Position numbers and translations under genes: made by a program. From assembly GCA_003225005.1 (NCBI GenBank), contig QIAN01000412.1:1-60852 (forward strand): 60,852 nt of DNA. The letters are read 5' to 3'. Of this stretch, positions 54,956 through 60,852 are shown one piece after another (within the stretch, counting starts at the first letter, position 1; each line of letters opens with the position of its first letter). A model generated the notes under the pieces. It saw only the letters and a list, made by a program, of their open reading frames with translations, ran no database searches and had not been told where the DNA came from. This DNA comes from Acidobacteriota bacterium (GTDB lineage: Bacteria > Acidobacteriota > Terriglobia > Terriglobales > Acidobacteriaceae).

Positions 54956-55702
54956 TTAGCGCCTTGAGCCCGGATGCAGCATTCTATCAACAGCGGTCAT
55001 TACCTGTTCCACCGCCGCCAGGTAGCGGGAAAATACATCTTTCACGTCGAGCTTCTTGCGGTTCGCTTTGCGCTCTCTTACGTCCAGCACATCAAGGACT
55101 CCCGACGGATCGAACTTTATTTGTTGGGACAAGGCGTGTACGGCCTCTCGCTTCCGGTGTGGGGCGGGCTGGTCCAACACCATGAGCGCGTGCCGAAAAA
55201 GCGTCACGAAAGACGACAACGAACGGGTCAACAATTCCCACATGCGCGAATCATTGCCGGAGGCGAGAAGGAGATGTCGGCGAAGTAACGCCAGTTTCTC
55301 GCGAAGCTCGTATTCCACTTGCACGCGATGCAGATTCGCGGGAATCTCGAAACCCTGAAGCACATCTTCACCGAAAAGAACGCGATGATGTTGCTGCATG
55401 TCGATCAGTTCGATGGAAAAGACATCGATGGAGCGTTCCACCTCATGGCGCGTCATGAACAGCGGAGGCGGTTGCTTCTGGCGATCCCACCACTGCACTG
55501 CAGACGCTACCGCCTGAAGCGCCGCGAATGAGCTGTCGCGAACGACGCAAAATAAATTCACATTGGAGAACTCTGGATGAAAGTCTTCGGTAGCCGCCGA
55601 TCCGAACAGGATCACGCTCTCCAGGTTTGCGCCCGCGGCTTCGCGCAGCCGGGTCACAAATTCATTGAGCTTGTCTTCAGGAACTGCATTTTCAGGAGCC
55701 AT
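54956..55702 (-). CDS. Nucleotidyltransferase-fold protein with degenerate active site
   Basis: The 248-residue protein starts with a nucleotidyltransferase-like region: SVILFGSAATEDFHPEFSNVNLFCVV. The GS of the fold is at residues 34-35, but the catalytic DxD is replaced by N47-V-N49, so metal-dependent nucleotidyl transfer is unlikely. The rest is helical (about 90-245). It sits between a TPM gene and lemA, 14 bases from the former and 49 from the latter, all on the same strand. A regulatory or scaffold role in that envelope unit is possible (inference). Confidence 0.7.
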   Translation of the reverse strand: MAPENAVPEDKLNEFVTRLREAAGANLESVILFGSAATEDFHPEFSNVNLFCVVRDSSFAALQAVASAVQWWDRQKQPPPLFMTRHEVERSIDVFSIELIDMQQHHRVLFGEDVLQGFEIPANLHRVQVEYELREKLALLRRHLLLASGNDSRMWELLTRSLSSFVTLFRHALMVLDQPAPHRKREAVHALSQQIKFDPSGVLDVLDVRERKANRKKLDVKDVFSRYLAAVEQVMTAVDRMLHPGSRR

Positions 55703-55716
55703 TGCGTCCTCACTTG

Positions 55717-56517
55717 CTACCAGCTGCTGCTTGCACCACCACCGCCCGAACTCCCGCCACCGAAACCGCCAAAACCGCTGCCCCCGAAGCCGCCCCCGCC
55801 ACCGAATCCACCTCCGCCCCAGCCCCCGCCGCCATAGCCACCACCTCGGCCTCCGCCAAAGATGCTGGAGAAAAGCATCCAGAACAAAAGGGTCCGAAGC
55901 GGAGTCAACAGGACGACTAGTATGACTATGATAACGAGAACGATTCCGGCTACCGAGATTCCTCCCGCGGGCTGCTCCTGCGGTCCGGTTGGAGATGGCG
56001 CGAGTTGCGGGGTACTGAGCTGAACACCAGCGTCCTTCGCAATAACGTCGGCGGCGCGTGATGCAACTAAGAGCAGCGCCTGGCTGTAGTTGCCGCTTCG
56101 CATGAACGGGATGGCTTCCCGTTGGAAACTGCCGACCTTTCCATCAGGCAGAATCGGCTCCAGTCCGTATCCCACCTCAATTCGCGCCTTCCGGTCGTCG
56201 ATAGCATAGAGGATCAAAACGCCGCGGTTCGAAGCTTTATCTCCGATCCCCCACTTCTTGAACAGATCGACCGCGTAGCTCTCGATGTCGGACCCATCAA
56301 GGGAATGTATGGTTACAACCGCGATCTGAGCGCGTGCTTTCTGATCAATTTGCCGGCAGATCTCTTCCATCTGTGCGACAGCTTTTGGCTCGAGCACATG
56401 GGCGAAGTCGTCAACGTATCCGGTTGGTTTTAGCTGTGCAATCGGCTCGGCGCGCACACACATTGCGACGCTAGCCAGAACGAACGTCAGCAGCATCGGT
56501 TTTGCCCATGGCTTCAT
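55717..56517 (-). CDS. TPM domain protein (YgcG/Psb32-like) with Gly-rich C-terminus
   Basis: From the ATG at 56517 it is 266 residues: a signal segment (about 8-25), then a TPM domain (about 30-165; GYVDDFAHVLEPKAVAQMEEICRQI, AVVTIHSLDGSDIESYAVDLFKKWGIG, GVLILYAIDDRKARIEVGYGLE). One TM follows (about 195-215), then a Gly-rich tail of GGGGF/GGGGW repeats ending SSSW. YgcG-type proteins are usually encoded with LemA, as here. The repeat tail explains the strongly biased DNA at 55740-55860. Confidence 0.88.
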   Translation of the reverse strand: MKPWAKPMLLTFVLASVAMCVRAEPIAQLKPTGYVDDFAHVLEPKAVAQMEEICRQIDQKARAQIAVVTIHSLDGSDIESYAVDLFKKWGIGDKASNRGVLILYAIDDRKARIEVGYGLEPILPDGKVGSFQREAIPFMRSGNYSQALLLVASRAADVIAKDAGVQLSTPQLAPSPTGPQEQPAGGISVAGIVLVIIVILVVLLTPLRTLLFWMLFSSIFGGGRGGGYGGGGWGGGGFGGGGGFGGSGFGGFGGGSSGGGGASSSW

Positions 56518-56630
56518 CGCTGTTCCGATCTTACAAGACGGACACGAACACCAAGCGAAACTGGAGATGCGAACAGAATTCCCAACACGAACAGTGCCAA
56601 CCGTGGACAAGCCAATCGCATCAGAGTTGC

Positions 56631-57002
56631 ATGCCTTCCCAGTTTCACGCCCGCCTGATGATACTCAGTTTGGCCCTCGCAGCTTGTGCGGCCTGCGCTC
56701 CCAACCAAAGTTCTGACCAATTGAAGGAGAAAACCGCCGAGACCACTGCCACTCTCAAGCGGGATACGAAGGCTATTGCGGAAGGGGTCAAAGAGGGGCT
56801 GAGCCGGAAAGAGTCCGTGAACCTGAACAAGGCGTCGAAATCCGATTTGCAGGGCTTGCCTGGAGTCACGCCGCAAAAGGCGGACCGAATCATCGCCGAG
56901 CGGCCTTACGCTAATACCCGTCAACTGGTGACGCGGCACGTGTTGTCCGAAGACGAATATGCTCAGGTGAAAGATCGCGTGATAGTCACCCATCCCCTCT
57001 AA
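56631..57002 (+). CDS. Putative lipoprotein with helix-hairpin-helix (ComEA-like) motif
   Basis: From ATG 56631 it is 123 residues with an N-terminal hydrophobic segment carrying a lipobox-like LALAAC (a second Cys follows at AAC). A charged coil follows (about 35-70), then a ComEA-type HhH domain: VNLNKASKSDLQGLPGVTPQKADRIIAERPY. ComEA binds DNA in the periplasm during uptake, but the short form here may serve another role. It is divergent from the TPM gene and 51 bases ahead of mqnE. A start nine codons later is also possible. Confidence 0.7.
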   Translation: MPSQFHARLMILSLALAACAACAPNQSSDQLKEKTAETTATLKRDTKAIAEGVKEGLSRKESVNLNKASKSDLQGLPGVTPQKADRIIAERPYANTRQLVTRHVLSEDEYAQVKDRVIVTHPL

Positions 57003-57053
57003 TCAAGGCCCTTCCTGTGACATATCGCGCGACCCTGCGATATCATCAGGGAG

Positions 57054-58184
57054 ATGTCTGCTCAGCATGCCTTTCAAACCGATGATGCTCGGCTCGCGCC
57101 GATTTGCCACAAAGTGCTCGTCGGGGAACGTCTTAATGCACACGACGGGTTGACGCTCTATCGCACCGGAGACATCCTGGCGGTGGGCTGGATGGCCAAC
57201 TGCGTTCGCGAACGCATGCACGGCGACAAGACTTATTTCAACGTCAACCGCCACATCAACCCGACGAACGTGTGCGTTGCCGCTTGCCGACTCTGCGCAT
57301 TCGGCCGCAAGAAGGATGCGCCCGGCGCCTACACCATGGCGCTTGAAGACGCTTTTGAGACCGCCGCATCGGGATACACCGAAGCTGTCACTGAATTTCA
57401 CATTGTCGGGGGATTGCACCCTGATCTGCCCTTTCAATATTTTCTCGACCTCTGTTCGGGACTGAAGGAACGCTTTCCACAAGTACATCTCAAAGCTTTT
57501 ACCATGGTTGAAGTGGCGTATCTGTCGAAGCGCGCGAAGCTTCCGATCCGCGAGACCTTAGAACAGCTCAAGGCCGCGGGAGTGGATTCGCTTCCCGGCG
57601 GGGGCGCAGAGATTTTTGCTGACCGCGTGCGTCACATCATTTGCGACCACAAGATTGACGGCGACCAATGGCTCGATACGGCCCGCATGGCCCACCAGAT
57701 TGGTCTGAAGTCGAACGCGACGATGCTTTACGGCCATGTCGAAAATGACGAAGACCGCTTGGATCACCTGCTTAAGTTGCGAGCGTTACAGGACGAGACC
57801 CAGGGTTTTCAGACATTTATCCCGTTGGCCTTCCATCCCGACAACACGCCGCTGCAGCACCTGCCCAAAACCACAGGCATGCTGGACATCAAGCAGATCG
57901 CGGTCAGCCGCCTGGTGCTCGACAATTTCCCGCACATAAAATCCTACTGGCAGATGATGACTCCCAAGATCGCGCAGATTTCCCTGCGCTTCGGTGCCGA
58001 CGACATGGATGGCACAGTGATCGAGGAAAAGATTTACCACGACGCCGGCGCTACGACGCCACAAGGAATGCGCCGCGAGGAACTGGAACGTCTGATCCGC
58101 GCCGCCGGCCGCATCCCCGTCGAGCGCGATACCCTGTATCGTCCCGTTACTCGCACCGAGACATCAGTCACGGTCGCGGTGTAG
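57054..58184 (+). CDS. mqnE: Aminodeoxyfutalosine synthase (radical SAM, MqnE)
   Basis: The 376-residue radical-SAM enzyme joins 3-[(1-carboxyvinyl)oxy]benzoate with SAM in the futalosine route to menaquinone. The 4Fe-4S Cys are C74, C78 and C81 (CVAACRLC), followed by EFHIVGGLHPDLPF. Later landmarks include LPGGGAEIF, MLYGHVENDEDR, and IPLAFHPDNTPLQ near residue 260. This set identifies MqnE/CofH-like enzymes; the neighbouring HhH gene is not related. With the UbiA-like gene upstream it points to futalosine-type menaquinone synthesis. Confidence 0.93.
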   Translation: MSAQHAFQTDDARLAPICHKVLVGERLNAHDGLTLYRTGDILAVGWMANCVRERMHGDKTYFNVNRHINPTNVCVAACRLCAFGRKKDAPGAYTMALEDAFETAASGYTEAVTEFHIVGGLHPDLPFQYFLDLCSGLKERFPQVHLKAFTMVEVAYLSKRAKLPIRETLEQLKAAGVDSLPGGGAEIFADRVRHIICDHKIDGDQWLDTARMAHQIGLKSNATMLYGHVENDEDRLDHLLKLRALQDETQGFQTFIPLAFHPDNTPLQHLPKTTGMLDIKQIAVSRLVLDNFPHIKSYWQMMTPKIAQISLRFGADDMDGTVIEEKIYHDAGATTPQGMRREELERLIRAAGRIPVERDTLYRPVTRTETSVTVAV

Positions 58185-58189
58185 TTAGC

Positions 58190-59536
58190 CTAGTTTGACC
58201 TAGAGGTCTGCTCAGCCGTTGTCTTACGCAGCTCTTCCGCCTTCCCCTGCAATAAGTTCCGCAGCACTGCAACTTCTGCCGTGATTGCTGTGTGCAGCGC
58301 GGGATCCACGTCGGGAGCGAATAGGGGAGAGTGATTCGACGGCAGGCTCTCTCCCGCCGCCTTGGCCTGCGCATACTTGCCAGGGTCCGCTCCTCCCAGA
58401 CTGAAATAAAAGCCCGGAACTCCCTGGGCGATAAAGTAAGAGAAGTCTTCCGAGGCCGTGATCGGTTCTTGAATGACCACATCATCTTTGCCCAACGCAG
58501 ACTCGAGCGTGCCCCTGAGCCGCTGCGCCAGCGTGGGATCGTTATACACCGCGTCGGCGCCCTCATAACGTTCGATCAAAGGCTCGCGCGGCGCTCCGGC
58601 CGCGGCTGCCTCCGCCCTTACAATTCGCGTAATGGCAGCCAGCACTTGCTTTCGCACTTCCGCCTTATAGGTGCGCACCGTCAGTCCGAGTTCAGCCTGG
58701 TCCGGAATGATGTTGTTCTTGGTCCCGGCATGGATGTATCCGACCGTCACCACGGCCATCTCGCCCGGCTTCACTTCGCGGGAAGCAATGGTCTGCAACC
58801 CTAGGATCATCTTGGCCGCCATCACAATCGGATCGATCGCCGTATGGGGCGCAGCGCCGTGTCCACCCTTGCCGTAGACAGTGATCCGCAGCGAATCGGC
58901 ATTGGTACTCATGATTCCCGGCGTAATACCCACGTTCCCCGCGGGCAGCAAGTTGACGACGTGCAGTGCGACCACCACGTCAGGCTTCGGGAAGCGCTTG
59001 AACAAGCCGGCATCAATCATGCTCTCGGCGCCGGAGATGGTTTCTTCGGCAGGCTGGCCGATCAGCATCAGCGTGCCGTGCCATGTCGGTTTGCTGTGAA
59101 CCATGATCGCAGCCGTGCCGGTCAGCGATGCCATATGCAGATCGTGTCCGCAGGCGTGCATGACCGGAACGTCGCGTCCAGCGTCATCCTTGGTATGGAT
59201 TTTGCTAGCATAGTTCAGACCCGTTTTTTCTTCGACCGGAAGCGCGTCCAGCTCTGTACGGAGCATGACGGTTGGCCCCGAGCCATTCCTCAGCATAGCC
59301 ACGACCCCGGTACCGCCAACGTGTTCAGTGACGTCATAGCCGAGACTGCGTAGCTGGCTCGCCAGTTTCGCTGCCGTCTGCGTTTCATGCGATGAGAGCT
59401 CCGGATTCTCATGCAGGTCGAGATACAGCGCATGCGCCTGCGGATATACGGCTTCAACCTCTTTGGAAACTTCCGGGCCCTGTGCCGCAGCAGAAGCGGT
59501 CAGCACCGCAAAAAGAGCTATTGTGGCCGTTTTCAT
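58190..59536 (-). CDS. Secreted M20 family amidohydrolase (hippurate/N-acyl-amino-acid hydrolase-like)
   Basis: The 448-residue protein has a signal peptide (ATIALFAVLTASAAA), then the M20D pattern: LHENPELSSHE with the metal-site His region, MHACGHDLHMASLTG, and EETISGAESMID. The HxxH and HDxH/Glu ligands for the binuclear metal are visible as HACGHD, AEE and the His near the C-terminal SNHSPLFAPD. A dimerisation domain lies between about 220 and 335. Family members hydrolyse N-acyl or hippurate-type amides; the substrate is unknown. The ATG at 59536 starts the signal peptide, and longer starts are not supported. It converges on mqnE. Confidence 0.9.
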   Translation of the reverse strand: MKTATIALFAVLTASAAAQGPEVSKEVEAVYPQAHALYLDLHENPELSSHETQTAAKLASQLRSLGYDVTEHVGGTGVVAMLRNGSGPTVMLRTELDALPVEEKTGLNYASKIHTKDDAGRDVPVMHACGHDLHMASLTGTAAIMVHSKPTWHGTLMLIGQPAEETISGAESMIDAGLFKRFPKPDVVVALHVVNLLPAGNVGITPGIMSTNADSLRITVYGKGGHGAAPHTAIDPIVMAAKMILGLQTIASREVKPGEMAVVTVGYIHAGTKNNIIPDQAELGLTVRTYKAEVRKQVLAAITRIVRAEAAAAGAPREPLIERYEGADAVYNDPTLAQRLRGTLESALGKDDVVIQEPITASEDFSYFIAQGVPGFYFSLGGADPGKYAQAKAAGESLPSNHSPLFAPDVDPALHTAITAEVAVLRNLLQGKAEELRKTTAEQTSRSN

Positions 59537-59730
59537 CGTGTCCGGATGATATCTACACTGCGCCTGGGCTGCAAACTTGTGATTCTTTTCGATCGCTGCG
59601 CGATTCGCATCCAATCGTGAAGTGGCAAGTTTTTTGAGGCATGGGCACAATCACTCGTACAGCAAAATTTCTCACTTGACAATGTTGTTCCAAAAGAGAA
59701 GAAGCAATTTGACGGGCTTCCAGATCCTGC

Positions 59731-59758
59731 TTGCCCCTTTCCCCGAGGGGTGTACAAT
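59731..59758 (+). promoter_or_regulatory. Possible promoter upstream of the S30AE-sigma fusion gene
   Basis: TTGCCC (59731-59736) and TACAAT (59753-59758) are spaced 16 bases apart, with the start codon about 52 bases downstream. Only moderate matches to housekeeping -35/-10 elements are seen. A CCCCGAGGGG dyad (59741-59750) lies in the spacer. Confidence 0.35.
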
Positions 59759-59809
59759 TTTCTTGTCAAGCACTGGGTTGCGCTACTTCGTCCGCCGCGC
59801 GAGGTGCTA

Positions 59810-60852
59810 ATGAATGTTCACGTCAGCTATCGGCTTCCTAAAACCCCCTCCATCGAAAAAGATGTCCAACATCAGATCGAAAAACTGCGTAAACGGCTGC
59901 AGGTCTTTCGTCCGGAATTGATCCATTTGAAAGGCCTGGTAGAAGAAAACTCCCCACGTGAAGGCGCCAGTGTGTCGCTGAATTTGCGTCTGCCATCTGG
60001 CCAGATGGCGGTGCAAGCCAAGGCTCCGACGGCCACCGCTGCGGTGAAGAGTGCATTCGATGACCTGCTACAACAGGTCAACCGGCATAAGGAAATATTG
60101 CGTTCGTCTCATAAGTGGTCGCGGCGTGGGGCAAGCGCGCGCCCAAGCCCGCAGCTTCCACAAGTGCCGTTCGAGCAAACCCTGGCCGCCGTGCATCCGC
60201 CGATGGTCTCCACCGAGGACATCCGGTCCTACGTCAATGTGAATCTTTCCCGCCTGGAGCGCTACGTCGAGCGCGAAATCTATTTCCGCGAAGCTTCTGA
60301 TCTGGTCGCGGCCGACAGCATCAGCAAGGACGAAGTCATCGATGAGACCATCGCTGCCGCCCTCGGCGATAGTTACGAGAAGCCGGAGCGTCTGGCGCTC
60401 GAACCCTGGCTGTACGGATTAGCTTTGCGGGCGCTGGACGAACTGGTGCGTGCCGACCAGAAAAACGGCAATGGCAACGTGCATCTTGAGGACTCTGCCC
60501 GCAAGCCCAATGTTAGGGCCAGCGACGAGCCGGAGCTGCAATTTCACCAGCCCGATGAGTCTATTACTGAGGAAACCATCATCGCTGACGACCGCGTTGC
60601 GACCCCCGAACAAATTGCAGCGTCCGACGAGATGCTTCATTTGATCGCTTCAGCCTTGCGCGACATTGCGCGCGAACCCCGCGAAGCATTCATCCTGCAT
60701 GCCATTGAGGGCTTCGGGATAGAAGAGATTGGCGCCATCACAGGCCTCTCGCCTGACCGCGTTCATGCCTCTATTTCTGCCGCACGGGAACATCTGCGCA
60801 AAGCGCCGGGCCTGGCCCGTTCTTTGAATGGCAGGCTCATTCCGAAAGGCGC
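59810..60852 (+). CDS. S30AE (ribosome hibernation) domain fused to sigma-70-like regions, truncated by window end
   Basis: An open frame runs from ATG 59810 (GAGGTG 4-5 bases upstream) to the window edge, at least 347 residues. Residues 1 to about 100 look like the S30AE/HPF fold (MNVHVSYRLPKT...IEKLRKRLQVFRPE...VQAKAPTATAAVKSAFDDLLQQVNRHKE), which in HPF/RaiA binds the 30S subunit and promotes hibernation. Residues about 138-215 resemble a degenerate sigma region 2 (YVNVNLSRLERYVEREIYFREASD...ALEPWLYGLALRALDELVR). About 277-340 is a clear region-4-type helix-turn-helix (AREPREAFILHAIEGFGIEEIGAITGLSPDRVHASISAAREHLR, described by motif). No stop is reached. A dual translation/transcription regulator is suggested but unproven. 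Confidence 0.72.
   Translation, partial: MNVHVSYRLPKTPSIEKDVQHQIEKLRKRLQVFRPELIHLKGLVEENSPREGASVSLNLRLPSGQMAVQAKAPTATAAVKSAFDDLLQQVNRHKEILRSSHKWSRRGASARPSPQLPQVPFEQTLAAVHPPMVSTEDIRSYVNVNLSRLERYVEREIYFREASDLVAADSISKDEVIDETIAAALGDSYEKPERLALEPWLYGLALRALDELVRADQKNGNGNVHLEDSARKPNVRASDEPELQFHQPDESITEETIIADDRVATPEQIAASDEMLHLIASALRDIAREPREAFILHAIEGFGIEEIGAITGLSPDRVHASISAAREHLRKAPGLARSLNGRLIPKG

Noticed and set aside
55740..55860. Strongly repetitive GC-rich DNA resembling a tandem array
   Set aside because: It encodes the Gly-rich tail of the TPM protein in frame, so it is a coding low-complexity tract rather than an independent repeat or CRISPR.

Overview
The window looks like a chromosomal segment of a Gram-negative, moderately GC-rich bacterium, most likely an Acidobacteriota (Terriglobia-like) genome or metagenome bin. 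This is inferred from the gene families: a TamA/BamA - SurA-like - TamB outer-membrane cluster, futalosine-pathway menaquinone genes (mqnE and an mqnP-like UbiA), a Ser/Thr kinase of the PD40 type, several secreted Gln/Pro-rich proteins, and paired small proteins of a kind I associate with this phylum. I see no rRNA, tRNA, CRISPR array, prophage or insertion sequence.

Layout. Positions 1-2.3 kb: a divergent FAD oxidoreductase (cut by the window edge and frameshifted), a TetR regulator with two identical-class palindromes in the shared intergenic region, and a Rieske oxygenase ending in a UUCG hairpin. 2.5-8.45 kb (minus): a tightly overlapping cassette of secreted protein, orphan oligopeptide-type binding protein, NtrY-like sensor kinase and NtrC-like sigma-54 activator. 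8.5-14.1 kb: SPFH/band-7 protein with a small membrane partner, DUF2252 protein, amidinohydrolase, DUF4337, YjbQ and a small membrane protein. 14.1-17.6 kb: ftsK and uppP. 17.8-26.9 kb: SH3/TPR protein, a decayed repeat protein, a damaged Ser/Thr kinase, threonine dehydratase, an amine-oxidase remnant, RNase J, EcsC and a HAD phosphatase. 26.9-33.6 kb (minus): lysine/DAP pathway (dapD, dapA with an unusual C-terminal Cys domain, dapB, lysC, asd), interrupted by two plus-strand paralogous small genes. 33.8-38.6 kb: AI-2E-family protein, secreted protein, aroK, and an ECF sigma / anti-sigma / DUF4097 unit. 38.9-42.2 kb: MFS transporter, secreted protein, ThiF-like E1 enzyme. 42.3-50.4 kb: outer-membrane biogenesis operon. 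50.4-59.5 kb: pcm, UbiA, TPR protein, a secreted protein, a LemA - nucleotidyltransferase-like - TPM operon preceding a helix-hairpin-helix lipoprotein, mqnE and an M20 amidohydrolase. 59.8 kb to the end: an open frame fusing a ribosome-hibernation (S30AE) domain to sigma-70-like regions.

A recurring feature is single-base insertions or deletions, often in short homopolymers, inside conserved genes (FAD oxidoreductase, DUF2252, ftsK, Ser/Thr kinase, the two small paralogs, asd, the repeat protein). Hits in genes expected to be essential (ftsK, asd) make sequencing or assembly error the simplest explanation, although the kinase and the repeat protein also appear to have lost internal segments.

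The most interesting items are the S30AE-sigma fusion at the right edge, the DapA fusion with a CxxC...CxC domain, the four-gene binding-protein/two-component cassette, the paired TetR-type operators exactly 100 bp apart, and a perfect 27-bp inverted repeat whose end supplies the lemA stop codon.
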